Made by a program: the position numbers and the translations under genes
The notes under the pieces: generated by a model
The model's database searches: none
What the model was told of the DNA's origin: nothing
Seen by the model: only the letters and a program-made list of their open reading frames with translations
Part shown: piece by piece, positions 1 through 8,664 of the stretch
Position numbering within the stretch: the stretch's first letter is position 1
Layout of the letters: the number at the start of each line of letters is the position of its first letter
Assembly: GCA_963703655.1 (NCBI GenBank)
Contig: CAVPFA010000004.1
Span: 558,001-622,000 of the forward strand
Direction of reading: 5' to 3'
Length of the DNA: 64,000 bases
Source: CAVPFA01 sp963703655
GTDB taxonomy: Bacteria > Actinomycetota > Acidimicrobiia > Acidimicrobiales > Bog-793

Positions 1-1
1 G

Positions 2-1495
2 CCGGTCGGGATCTGGCAGACACAGGTCGACGCCCCGCTCGTGGTGATGGCCAACGGCAACATCACCGCCGGCCCGAACCCAGCCGAGTTCTACGAACTG
101 CTCGACGCCGGGCTGACGATCTGGCCCGGCATGACCGCGGCCGCCTGGCAGTACATCGGCCCCCAGGGCATCGTGCAGGGAACCTACGAGACCTTCACCG
201 CCGCCGGCAGGAGCAACTTCGGCGGCTCGCTCGCCGGGCGCACGATCCTGACCGCCGGCTGCGGCGCCATGAGCGGGGCCCAACCCCTAGCCGGAAAACT
301 CGCCGGCGCCTCTATCCTCGTGGCCGAAGTCTGCGAGGAGCGCCTTCGCCGGCGCAAGGACACCGGCTATCTCGACGACTACACGCGCGACGTGTCGGGA
401 GCGATCGATACCTGGCTCGATGCCGCCAGAAAGGGCGTTGCTCGGTCCCTCGGCGTGGTGGCCAACGTCGTCGAGGTGATGGAGGCCCTTCTCGAGAGCG
501 GGATCAACCCCGACATCGTGACCGACCAGACGACGACCGATCCCCGCGACGGGTACTGCCCAGTCGGCCTGAGTCCCGAAGAAACGGCGCATCTTCGCGT
601 CGCTGCCCCCGACGAGCTCGTCGCCCTGGCCCAAGAAACGTTGGCTCTTCACGTCCACGCGATGCTCGAGCTTCAGCGCCGCGGCTCGCTCGTCTTCGAG
701 TACGGCAACTGGCTGCGGCGCGAGGCGCTGAGCGCCGGCGTCGAGGACGCGATGGAGATCCCGAGCTTTGTGACCTTGTTCATCCGGCCGATGTTCTGCG
801 AGGGAATCGGGCCGTTTCGTTGGATCGCGATCTCCGGCAGCGAGGCCACGATCGCGACCATCGACGGGCTCGTGGCCGACATGTTCTCCGACGTACCACG
901 GGTGACGGGGTGGTTGGAGAAGGCCCAGAACATCCCGTTCACGGGACTCCCCGCCCGGATCTGCTGGCTCGGTCACCGCCAGCGAACCGCGGCCGCGCTC
1001 GCGGTCAACGAGCTGATCGGCTCCGGCAAGATCGAGGGACCGGTCGCCTTCACGAGAGATCACCTCGACGCCGGCAGCGCGTCGATCCCCGAACGCGAGA
1101 CCGAGGCCATGGCGGACGGCAGCGACGCCATCTCGGACTGGGCTCTGCTCAACGCCATGCTCAACGGTGCGGCGGGCGCGGACCTCGTCGCCCTGCACGG
1201 GCTCGCCGGGCGTTCGCAGAGCGCCGGCGTGACCCTCGTCGCAGACGGTTCCGCCGACGCGGCACGACGGATCGAACGCGTGCTCGACGCCGACACCGGG
1301 CTCGGGATTCTCCGCTACGCCGACGCGGGCTACGAGACGGCGCGGGCTGCGGCCGGTCGCTACGGGCTCGGGATCGACCTCCAGCTGGCGGATTGGGAAG
1401 AGGCGCCGGCCCGCGAGCAGCCGGCCGCCACGCACCAACCGGCGCCGCCGGTCCGGCCGCCGAGGGGCCGGCCGCCGACCCACTCCCGCAGCTGA
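2..1495 (+). CDS. hutU: Urocanate hydratase (urocanase), 5'-truncated by window edge
   Basis: The protein converts urocanate to imidazolone propionate, the second step of histidine degradation, in the cytoplasm with tightly bound NAD+. The reading frame is open from base 2, before the first in-window start codon, and its opening residues already match the family interior, so roughly the first 50 of about 550 residues lie outside the window. Visible family blocks are IGPQGIVQGTYETF, the TAGCGAMSGAQPLA Rossmann-like glycine segment, the active-site FCEGIGPFRW block near residue 260 of the visible part, and the C-terminal DHLDAGSASIPERETE block. The C-terminus ends in a proline-rich tail of about 30 residues that is unusual for the family. 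The stop lies 2 nt before the next gene, which indicates an operon. Confidence 0.95.
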   Translation, partial: PVGIWQTQVDAPLVVMANGNITAGPNPAEFYELLDAGLTIWPGMTAAAWQYIGPQGIVQGTYETFTAAGRSNFGGSLAGRTILTAGCGAMSGAQPLAGKLAGASILVAEVCEERLRRRKDTGYLDDYTRDVSGAIDTWLDAARKGVARSLGVVANVVEVMEALLESGINPDIVTDQTTTDPRDGYCPVGLSPEETAHLRVAAPDELVALAQETLALHVHAMLELQRRGSLVFEYGNWLRREALSAGVEDAMEIPSFVTLFIRPMFCEGIGPFRWIAISGSEATIATIDGLVADMFSDVPRVTGWLEKAQNIPFTGLPARICWLGHRQRTAAALAVNELIGSGKIEGPVAFTRDHLDAGSASIPERETEAMADGSDAISDWALLNAMLNGAAGADLVALHGLAGRSQSAGVTLVADGSADAARRIERVLDADTGLGILRYADAGYETARAAAGRYGLGIDLQLADWEEAPAREQPAATHQPAPPVRPPRGRPPTHSRS

Positions 1496-1497
1496 CG

Positions 1498-2613
1498 ATG
1501 CAGCTCCTGGATCTCGATGCGGCGAGGGCCGCCGTGATGGGCGGCCTGTTGCTCGGCGCCGGCGGCGGCGGCCTCGAGGAGGGCCTGTCAGCCGCGAAGG
1601 CCGTGCTCGATCTCGGCCGGCCCCGGCTCGCCTCGCTCGACGAGCTCGACGACGAGGCCGGCGTCGTCATCTCGACATCGGTTGGTGCTCCCTCGGCCAC
1701 GAGGCCGGTCCTCGGATCGGGCAACCGGGTCCGCGCGCTCGAGCTACTCCGGGAGGCCACCGCGGCTTCGGGGACCGCGATCGCCGCCACGATGGCCTCG
1801 CACCCCGGTGCCTGGATCGCCGAGACGTGGGTGCACGCCGCCCTCGACCCGACGCTCGTCGTCGCCGATGCGGCCGCGAACGGGCGCGGCCACCCCACCG
1901 TCAAGATGGGCGGGCTCGGCCTCGCCGGGCGGCCCGACGTGGTCGTCTCTCAGGCGGGGGCGGGCGGCGGCGGCGCAAGGGGGCATCTGGAGGTCGTGGC
2001 GCAGGGATCGACCGCGCAGAGCTCCAACGTGCTTCGCTGCGCGGCCGTCGAGGCCGGCGGGCTCATCGCCGCCTGCAGGGGCCCGTTCTCGGTGCGATTC
2101 TGCCGGGAGGCCGCCGCACCCGGTGCCGTCACGATCTCGATCGCGCTGGGTCGAGCCATGCTCGAGGCCGCCAGCCGGGGCGTCGGCGCGATGGCCGATG
2201 CCGTCACCGGCTCACTCGGAGGCCGCGTCCTTGCGGAGGGGGCCGTGCGGCTCCACGAGAGCCGGCTCGTCGACGGGTTCGACGTGGGCCAGCTCTTGGT
2301 CGACACCTCCGAAGGCGAGCTTGAGATCGCCATCTGCAACGAGTTCCTCTCCGCGGACCTCGGCGGCGAACGCGTGGCAAGCTTTCCCGATCTGATCGCC
2401 CTGCTCTCGTGCGCCGACGGCATGCCCGTCCCGGCCGCGCGAGTCGAGCCGGGGAGCCGCGTCGTGGTCATCGTGGTGGGCCGGGACCACCTTGCGCTCG
2501 GCGCGGGCGTGCGTGACCCGAGCGTGTACCCGGAGGTGGAGCGCATGATCGGCCGCGAACTGGCACGCTACGCGCTCGGAGAGACGAGTCGCCCGACAGG
2601 GACCGAGGAGTGA
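1498..2613 (+). CDS. DUF917 family protein
   Basis: A 371-residue protein with the DUF917 (S-methyl thiohydantoin desulfurase-like) signature: the glycine-rich GGLLLGAGGGG segment near residue 13, then GNGRGHPTVKMGG-type and GSLGGRVLAEG motifs. DUF917 proteins are often found beside hydantoinases and amino-acid catabolic genes; the chemistry of most members is not known. The start ATG lies 2 nt after the urocanase stop, so the pair is probably translated from one message. The gene overlaps the following cupin gene. Its placement between urocanase and a cupin suggests processing of a histidine- or imidazole-derived intermediate, but that is inference. Confidence 0.85.
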   Translation: MQLLDLDAARAAVMGGLLLGAGGGGLEEGLSAAKAVLDLGRPRLASLDELDDEAGVVISTSVGAPSATRPVLGSGNRVRALELLREATAASGTAIAATMASHPGAWIAETWVHAALDPTLVVADAAANGRGHPTVKMGGLGLAGRPDVVVSQAGAGGGGARGHLEVVAQGSTAQSSNVLRCAAVEAGGLIAACRGPFSVRFCREAAAPGAVTISIALGRAMLEAASRGVGAMADAVTGSLGGRVLAEGAVRLHESRLVDGFDVGQLLVDTSEGELEIAICNEFLSADLGGERVASFPDLIALLSCADGMPVPAARVEPGSRVVVIVVGRDHLALGAGVRDPSVYPEVERMIGRELARYALGETSRPTGTEE

Positions 2614-3044
2614 GGCACATGGACGAGAACACCGCCGAGGAGCGGCCGACGTTGCGACTCGTACGGTCGCGAGACCTCAGCGCTGCGACCGCTCAGACGC
2701 CGGGGATGGTGCGTTCCGAGGCCATTTCGGGCGCCAGCTGCGGCTCGAGTGCGATCTGGATGGGAGAAACTCGCGTCGCGCCAGGCGAGCGCTCCGCCAA
2801 CCATCATCACGGTCACTCGGAGACCAGCATCTACGTCGTCTCAGGGCACCCCGTGTTCGTCGTAGGCGACGGGGACGGTGAGCGCAGGCTCGAGACATCG
2901 CCGGGCGACTACGTCTACGTGCCACCGTTCGTGCCGCACCGGGAGGAGAATCCTTCGCCCGACGAGGAGGCAGTGGTCGTCATCGCCCGGACCACCCAGG
3001 AGGCGATCGCGGTCAACCTCGAAAGCCTGCGGGGGCCGACCTGA
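2610..3044 (+). CDS. Cupin-domain protein
   Basis: A single-domain cupin of 144 residues. Motif 1 is seen as HHHGHSETSIYVVSG (metal-binding histidines followed by the acidic residue) and motif 2 as GDYVYVPPFVPHREEN. The GTG start overlaps the TGA of the preceding DUF917 gene, which suggests coupled translation; an ATG nine bases downstream is an alternative start. The domain binds a divalent metal and could be an isomerase, a dioxygenase or a ligand-binding protein. The operon context with urocanase and a monooxygenase favours an enzymatic or ligand-sensing role in the same pathway. The substrate cannot be named from sequence. Confidence 0.8.
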   Translation: MRHMDENTAEERPTLRLVRSRDLSAATAQTPGMVRSEAISGASCGSSAIWMGETRVAPGERSANHHHGHSETSIYVVSGHPVFVVGDGDGERRLETSPGDYVYVPPFVPHREENPSPDEEAVVVIARTTQEAIAVNLESLRGPT

Positions 3045-3047
3045 CCG

Positions 3048-4674
3048 ATGAGCACCGACGACGCAAAGGCAGGCTCGCCTGGGCATCTCGACGTGATCGT
3101 CGTCGGTGCCGGCTTCTCCGGCCTTTACGCCCTCTACCGGCTCCGCGGCCTCGGATTGTCCGTCCTGGTTCTGGAACGCGGCAGCGGCGTCGGCGGAACC
3201 TGGTTCTGGAACCGCTATCCCGGCGCGCGTTGTGACATCGAGAGCATCGACTACTGCTATTCGTTCTCCGACGAGCTGTTGCGAGGCTGGATCTGGAACG
3301 AGCGGTACGCCACCCAGCCCGAGATCCTGGCCTATCTCGAGCACGTCGCCGACCTGTTCGACCTTCGGAAGGACATTCAGCTCGAGACACGGGTAGTCCG
3401 CGCCAGCTACGACGAGAGCCTCGGCCGGTGGGAGATCGACACGGACCTGGGAGAGCGGTTCTCGGCACGTTTCTGCGTGATGGCCACCGGCTGCCTGTCG
3501 TCGATGAACCGTCCTGACTTCCCGGGCTTGGAGAGCTTCGAGGGCGACTGGTTCCACACCGCGGCATGGCCGCCGGACGGGGTCGACTTCAGCGGTCAGA
3601 GGGTCGGCGTCGTCGGGACGGGCTCGACGGCCATCCAAGCGATACCGCAGATTGCCGAGCAAGCCGAGCGCCTGTACGTCTTTCAGCGCACGGCTGAACT
3701 ACAGCATGCCGGCGCAGAACCGCCCGCTCGAGCCTGAGCTCGTGCGCGCCGTCATTCGCGACTACGCCCAACGCCGGCATCTGGCGGAGCAATCCGACGC
3801 CGGCATCCCCTTCCCGGCGCCTACGCAATCAGCCTTCGACGTCGGCGACGAAGAGCGAAGGCGCAGGTACGAGGCCGGCTGGGAGCGGGGCGGGATCAAC
3901 GCCTTGTCGCACGCGTTCACCGACTTCTTCACCGATGCCGACGCCAATGCCACCGCCGCCGAGTTCGCCCGCGAGAAGATACGCGAGGTCGTGCGCGATC
4001 GCAGGCTCGCCGAGACGCTGTCGCCCCGCCAGCACATCGGCACGAAACGCACCTGCGTGGACATCGGCTACTTCGAGACCTATAACCGAGACGGCATCGA
4101 GCTCGTCGACCTGCGGTCTGCGCCGATCGTGGAGATCACGCGCCGGGGCCTGCGCACAAGCGACGCCGACTACGAGCTCGACAGCATCGTGTTCGCGATC
4201 GGTTTCGACGCCATAACGGGCGCCCTCCGGGAGGTCGAGATCCGTGGGCGGGAAGGGAAGACGCTGAGAGACAAGTGGTCGCGGGGGCCGCGCACCTATC
4301 TCGGCCTGATGAGTGCGGAGTTTCCCAATCTGTTCATCGTCACCGGCCCCGGAAGCCCGTCAGTGCTGAGCAACATGGTCGTCTCGATCGAACAGCACGT
4401 CGAGTGGATCGCAGACTGCATCGCCTATCTCGCCGAGAACGGGCTCGAACAGATCGAGGCGACCCTCGAGGCCGAGGAGGCGTGGGGCGATCACGTCAAC
4501 GCCCTCGCCGAGGCGACGCTCTACCCGGTGGCGAACTCCTGGTACGTGGGGGCGAACATCCCAGGCAAGCCGCGGGTTTTCATGCCGTACGTGGGCGGCT
4601 GCGGCCGGTACCGCCGCGAGTGCGAGGACGTCGTGGCGCGAGGATATGCCGGCTTCGTACTCGGGAAGGCCTGA
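3048..4674 (+). pseudogene. Baeyer-Villiger-type FAD monooxygenase, frameshifted
   Basis: The first part (3048-3737 reading) carries the FAD-binding GAGFSG motif near residue 20, the exact BVMO fingerprint FEGDWFHTAAWP, and the NADPH Rossmann motif GVVGTGSTAIQ. The alignment then breaks and resumes in another frame with NYSMPAQNRPLEPE and continues to 4674. Dropping one base at about 3696 (in ggctgaacta) restores the family sequence across the join. Intact, the enzyme would be about 540 residues, would insert one oxygen next to a ketone carbonyl or oxidise related groups, and would use FAD and NADPH. It starts 3 nt after the cupin stop, so it belongs to the same operon. The rest is undecayed, so a sequencing indel is as likely as true inactivation. 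Confidence 0.85.
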
Positions 4675-4744
4675 GGCGTCTGCACAATCGGCCGGATAGA
4701 TTCCCCGTTCAGGCGTACAGCGAAGGTCGTTTAGGCTGGAACCG

Positions 4745-5530
4745 ATGGCGCAAGGCCCGCAAACGAAGATCGATCCCCCGTTTCCTCGCGCGAAATGGTA
4801 CGACGTTGGACGCAAACGTGTAGCGGTCTACTCGCTTCTCGCAGTGTGGACATTTCTGACCTTCTTCAGCCTGTTCGGGCCTTTCGCATGGTACGCGATG
4901 ATTCCGAACGGACTTGTCTGGGCAACGGTGTTGGGACTCGTCATCTCGCGTCCCATGGCCAATTGGGTCGTAGACGGCCTGCTCCAGCTCCCAGGGCCCG
5001 GACGCAAGGACCGGCATCCGCCAGAGCATCGCTCGATGACCTACCCCTACTCGTTGGACCACGTCGAATGGAAGCCCGAGACGGTACCGCCGAGCTTCTA
5101 TTCGACCCACACGGCTCCGGTCAGCTGGATCAGATTCGTCGCGGAACTCGCCGAGGTCCTTGATCGGGCAACTCCGGACCAGTTCAAGGTAGAGGCGCAC
5201 GACCTGACACTCGTGGTTTCCGACCATGGCGGGCACGCCCCGGTGTTCCTGGCAGGCGTCCTCCAACCGCCGCCCCAGGACCCAGTCGAGCGGGCCATGC
5301 ACTGCTGCCTCGAGGGACTGTGGCGGGTTCAGTCGCTCGTCTCCAGAAGAGTCGGAGGTCCGTGGCCATCCGTGGACCTGCCGACGACTCCGAGCGTCCG
5401 GTTCGAGGAGGGCGCGATACGGCTTTGGTACGGCGACTCGGCTGCGCCAGCTCTCGATCTCGACCCGATCCCGTTCGATCCGGAACCTCACGAGATCGCC
5501 CAGATGACCGGCGTCTCGCCGCCGGCTTGA
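4745..5530 (+). CDS. Unknown membrane protein
   Basis: A 261-residue protein that I do not recognise. Two hydrophobic stretches at about residues 27-45 and 52-70 look like a membrane hairpin; the remaining 190 residues are soluble and rich in Pro, Trp and acidic residues, without a known motif. A convincing antisense reading of almost equal length exists, but codon use, the membrane hairpin and the clean ATG favour this strand. The gene is 70 nt downstream of the monooxygenase and converges with the HIT gene that follows. Confidence 0.55.
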   Translation: MAQGPQTKIDPPFPRAKWYDVGRKRVAVYSLLAVWTFLTFFSLFGPFAWYAMIPNGLVWATVLGLVISRPMANWVVDGLLQLPGPGRKDRHPPEHRSMTYPYSLDHVEWKPETVPPSFYSTHTAPVSWIRFVAELAEVLDRATPDQFKVEAHDLTLVVSDHGGHAPVFLAGVLQPPPQDPVERAMHCCLEGLWRVQSLVSRRVGGPWPSVDLPTTPSVRFEEGAIRLWYGDSAAPALDLDPIPFDPEPHEIAQMTGVSPPA

Positions 5531-5633
5531 CTCATCTCCTGTCGAGGCTGCGAGTCAGAGCTGAGAACGCGCCGTCCATGTCCATCGGTACTCCTCCGCT
5601 CCAACCGATGGATTGATCTGCGCTGGGAATAGT

Positions 5634-6086
5634 TCAGCCGCCTTCGAACAGCTGGCGGGCCCGCTCGGCGGCACGTTCCACCTCTCCGGGTTTTGGCGGC
5701 GTACCCCCGGAGAACATCAGCACCTGGAGGTTGGGTCCGTGCGCGCCGGATTCCGCCATCTGCGCTTTGGTGACCGGCTGGATGACGTAGTGGATGTGGA
5801 CCGGGACACCGCCCGCGTGAGACCACAGGCAGTTGTAAACCTGATCAGCTCCGACCAACTGCCCGGCAACCTCAGACGCCTTGCGCAACAAGGGTCCCAG
5901 GGAGGCTGCTTCGGCTTCGGTCAGGTCGGCAACGGCGGTCACGTGCCGCTCAGGTTTGACGATGAGCGTTCCCACGCCGAGAGGGCCGATGCAGTGCTCG
6001 ACCAACCAGCTACCGCGCCGATGGATGAGTCCGCCTGGCAACGGCAGGAGGCCCTTGGCCAAGTCGCAGGCGAGGCATCCCTCCAT
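5634..6086 (-). CDS. HIT-family protein with atypical histidine triad
   Basis: A 150-residue histidine-triad protein. The N-terminal GCLACDLAKG block has the two cysteines common in this subgroup, followed by the GTLIVKPERHV strand. The triad region reads GGVPVHIHYVIQP: the first two histidines are present, but the third, catalytic one is replaced, so ordinary nucleotidyl-hydrolase activity is doubtful. I prefer the start MEGCLACD at 6086; a longer start at 6149 adds 21 poorly conserved residues. HIT enzymes normally hydrolyse dinucleoside polyphosphates or AMP conjugates; this branch may bind nucleotides without hydrolysing them. Confidence 0.75.
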   Translation of the reverse strand: MEGCLACDLAKGLLPLPGGLIHRRGSWLVEHCIGPLGVGTLIVKPERHVTAVADLTEAEAASLGPLLRKASEVAGQLVGADQVYNCLWSHAGGVPVHIHYVIQPVTKAQMAESGAHGPNLQVLMFSGGTPPKPGEVERAAERARQLFEGG

Positions 6087-6263
6087 GCGAACAGCCTCGC
6101 GCTCGAGAACTCCCCGCGCGCTGATCTCCTCCGAAGGACTGGAGACCATACGTGTGGCTCGCGACGTCGGAAGGCGAGTCCGACAGGTCGATAGGGAGCG
6201 CCGCGCACCTCTTCGCCGACCAAATCGATGCCCGCCTCGACCGCCCGCAATAGGGTGCTGTCA

Positions 6264-6746
6264 GTGACCGATACCGACGTCGGCTTCCCTGAGGCCAATC
6301 CAGATGATCGAGAGCTGCTCTTGGCCTGGCTCGGCTACCTGCGAGGCGCCGTACTGCGCAAGGCCGAGGGCATAAGCGAAGATCAGGCCGATTGGACGCC
6401 CGCCGGGAGGCTGATCTCGATCAAGGGAGTCCTAACCACCTGACAGGAGTCGAATGGCGCTGGATCGATGGCGGCATGTTCGGCCAGGAAGTCACGAGGG
6501 ACGAGGCCGAGTTCAGGCCCGGCCCGGAGCTGAGCATCGAAGCGGTCGTGACCGCCTACCGCAAGCGGGGCAAGGCCACCGACGCTGCTGTTCGGGCGAT
6601 GTCACTCACGGAGCATTGCCGCGGATGGGGAGGCCAAGGCAAGGATCTGCGTTGGGTGCTGCTCCACCTGATCAACGAGACTGCTCGGCACGCGGGACAC
6701 GCCGACGCGAACGTGGGAACTGCTCGACGGCACCACAGGGGAGTGA
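6264..6746 (+). pseudogene. DinB-family (DUF664) protein with two frameshifts
   Basis: A GTG start at 6264 opens a reading with the DUF664 N-terminus (ERELLLAWLGYLRGAVLRKAEG after aligning). The frame is lost near 6434 and resumes with HLTGVEWRWIDGGMFG, including the helix with the metal-ligand histidine. It is lost again near 6716, after HLINETARHAGHADAN, before the family ending ELLDGTTGE and TGA. The set makes a complete four-helix DinB-like metalloprotein of about 160 residues, in families linked to bacillithiol/mycothiol-dependent transferases. Each break needs a single base to repair. Either a dead gene or two assembly indels. Confidence 0.75.
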
Positions 6747-6799
6747 CGTTCTGGGCGCGCCTGGTCAACACGGCTTTGTCGAGTGATCGGCGAGGCGGT

Positions 6800-7495
6800 T
6801 CAGCTACCGGTGCACTGCGGGCCGGCGTACACGACTTGCGGCAGAAGGACCGCGTTGTCGGAGGAGGAGGCAGCCAGCTGCACGCCAGCGCCGTTCGGAA
6901 GGGCCGACGGGTCGATCACGATGATGGTGCTGTTCGGGTTCGGAGGAGGCCGGGTCGGAGTCCCAGTGGCCGGGGTTGGAGCGCCGGGAGCCTGCACTGG
7001 AAGTGACTTATACGGCTGGGGGAATACGTCCTTCAGCAGAGGGGTGGGGGGCTGGCCGGGTGACTCGGGTGTGCCGCCGGGGTAGGTCTGGCACGCCGGG
7101 TTCTGCTGCTCAGCGAAGGTAACGCTGGCTGGCACGCCGTCCGCGCGGAGCGTGCTTTGCAGCCCGCCCGGGTCTTGCAGCTGGCGGATGGTGACGGAGA
7201 TACTTCCGTCGGCCAGCTTGGTGACCGTCCAAGCCGCCAGCCGGGCGGTGGACTGGTGACGTCCCTGATCGCTGGCCTGATGGCTGGCTTGAGTGTTGGC
7301 CTCATGGCTGGCCTGTGTTAGCGCGCTCGTGGAAATGGCCGCCCCGACGCCAACCGCTAGCACGCCGGCCACGCCAGGAATGAGCCGGCGGGTACGCACT
7401 GCCCTGCCTCGGCAGATGATCTCCTCCACCGGGATGGTCATCGTCACCTTGTCTCGTTGCTCTCGGACAAGTGTGATCACCTCGTCGTCGTTCAT
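6800..7495 (-). CDS. Membrane partner of the upstream ECF sigma factor (putative anti-sigma)
   Basis: The ATG overlaps the TGA of the sigma gene (ATGA), the usual arrangement for a sigma/anti-sigma pair. The 231-residue product has a short cytoplasmic N-terminus, one membrane span near residues 38-60 (GVAGVLAVGVGAAI), then an extracellular part with a Q/A/S/H-rich run and a Pro/Thr-rich linker ending in a small C-terminal domain with two cysteines (QTYPGG and GPQCTGS regions). No zinc-anti-sigma HxxxCxxC motif is visible, so the anti-sigma role rests on topology and context. Confidence 0.65.
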   Translation of the reverse strand: MNDDEVITLVREQRDKVTMTIPVEEIICRGRAVRTRRLIPGVAGVLAVGVGAAISTSALTQASHEANTQASHQASDQGRHQSTARLAAWTVTKLADGSISVTIRQLQDPGGLQSTLRADGVPASVTFAEQQNPACQTYPGGTPESPGQPPTPLLKDVFPQPYKSLPVQAPGAPTPATGTPTRPPPNPNSTIIVIDPSALPNGAGVQLAASSSDNAVLLPQVVYAGPQCTGS

Positions 7496-8061
7496 GACAG
7501 GCACTCCTTCTGTAGCTCGCGGGTAAGGTCCTCGCGCAACGCGGCGATCGCGTGGCCCAGGTGAGACTGAACAGTGCCCGCTGCGATGCCGAGCACCTCG
7601 GCGGTGCGGGCAGTGTCGAGGTCAAGGAACAGCCGTAGCGCGACCACCTGCCGCTGCCGAGCAGGCAAGCGCATCAGCGCCGCCATGATGAAGGGATCGA
7701 GACCGGTGGGCGCCTGACTCACCGTCGGCGGGCTCGCCATCGTTCCAGGATCCGCGACGATGACCTCGCGGCGACGGCGCCGCCACCGGGAGATACCGGC
7801 GTTTAGAGCGGTGCGCACTACCCACGCCTCGGGCGCCGGATGTTCGCGGACCTTCTGCCAGGATGCCCAGGCCCGTGCGAAGGCCTCGGCCACCAGTTCC
7901 CGTGCAGTGTCCTCGTCACCGACGCTCACCAGCACGGTGAACAGGCACTCATCTTTGACCCCGCGGTAGAACTCCACGAAGTCCGGTCGTTGGGCACCCA
8001 CAGCTAATTCAACGCACAACCGCCCCACGGTGGTTACCTGATTCGGATTCATTCTGACCAA
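7492..8061 (-). CDS. ECF-type RNA polymerase sigma factor (SigE-like)
   Basis: A 189-residue sigma-70 family protein. Region 2 lies at about residues 27-95 (FVEFYRGVKDE through TALNAGISRWRRRR) and region 4 at about 130-180 (RLPARQRQVVALRLFLDLD, with the helix-turn-helix VLGIAAGTVQSHLGHA). There is no region 3, as expected for ECF factors. The downstream membrane protein overlaps its stop codon and probably controls it. A start at 8052 (MNPNQ) is an alternative. The intergenic space upstream (8062-8179) is shared with a divergent small gene and should hold the promoter, but I see no clear consensus. Confidence 0.9.
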   Translation of the reverse strand: MVRMNPNQVTTVGRLCVELAVGAQRPDFVEFYRGVKDECLFTVLVSVGDEDTARELVAEAFARAWASWQKVREHPAPEAWVVRTALNAGISRWRRRRREVIVADPGTMASPPTVSQAPTGLDPFIMAALMRLPARQRQVVALRLFLDLDTARTAEVLGIAAGTVQSHLGHAIAALREDLTRELQKECLS

Positions 8062-8179
8062 AGAGGACTACCTATATCACCGGATCGTGGGCAGACACCT
8101 GACGAGGTCGAGTCACACGCGGCCAACTGTGTCCGCACTGAAGTAGCACGCGCCGACGGCTGGGTGCCACGATTCACTG

Positions 8180-8380
8180 GTGAGCGACAACTTGCGTGGA
8201 AGGAAGCGACGGATGCGCAACCCGGCAATCGGCGTGCCGTACGCCCTGGTCATGGTTGCTGTCGTGGTGAGCGTCGACCTCTTGTTCTTCAGAGGCAAGG
8301 CTTGGTTTTGGGAGCGGCTTGCATCAAATGTCGCCATCGTCCTCTTGTTCGGTGCCTTCTACTTCAGATTTTCTCGCTAA
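8180..8380 (+). CDS. Small two-span membrane protein
   Basis: A 66-residue product with a basic N-terminus (NLRGRKRRMRN) and two hydrophobic helices, about residues 17-36 (GVPYALVMVAVVVSVDLLFF) and 47-62 (SNVAIVLLFGAFYF). GTG start. The positive-inside pattern and hydrophobicity look real, but no family is recognisable. It is transcribed divergently from the sigma operon. Confidence 0.5.
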   Translation: MSDNLRGRKRRMRNPAIGVPYALVMVAVVVSVDLLFFRGKAWFWERLASNVAIVLLFGAFYFRFSR

Positions 8381-8437
8381 TGACATAACTGATATTCGGC
8401 GTGCTTTGGTCGAGCGACCGGCCCTGTCCGACGGCGG

Positions 8438-8482
8438 GTGGAATCGGCGATCGGGTGCACGCGGAGCCGCCGTCGATCCGCG
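8438..8482 (+). repeat. Fragment of dispersed repeat (right end)
   Basis: The sequence around aatcggcgatcgggtgcacg matches the right-hand end of the roughly 300-bp dispersed repeat (compare 43862-43890, 46820-46850 and 48798-48832). Only about 45 bp is left, with a few substitutions, so this is probably an old relic. It carries the cggcgatcgggcgcacg type of right end rather than the gaaccggataccgacc type. Confidence 0.55.
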
Positions 8483-8520
8483 CTCCCGGTGGTCGAGGAC
8501 TCACGCCGGGACTGAAAGCG

Positions 8521-8568
8521 CCGTATCACTCAATCTGGAGTCGGCGGTATCACTCAATCTGGAGTCGG
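8521..8568 (+). repeat. Tandem 24-bp direct repeat
   Basis: Two adjacent 24-bp units share gtatcactcaatctggag followed by tcgg, at 8521-8544 and 8545-8568, differing by one base near the start. The pair lies upstream of the secreted-protein gene. It could be a tandem duplication in a leader region or a pair of regulator sites. Confidence 0.7.
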
Positions 8569-8664
8569 AAGGGCAAAGTGAAGAGTAACGACCGCGCCCC
8601 TTTGCCGGCAGATAGCGCTGCCTCGCCCTCGGTTGATAACTTCGGCGTTGGAGGTAGTTTCGCT

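Noticed and set aside
287..1483. Long minus-strand open reading across the urocanase gene
   Set aside because: It is the antisense shadow of a clearly conserved gene; composition is Arg/Pro-rich without any family motif.
4709..5491. 260-codon minus-strand reading opposite the unknown membrane protein
   Set aside because: No recognisable domain or hydrophobic pattern; the plus-strand product has a proper membrane hairpin.
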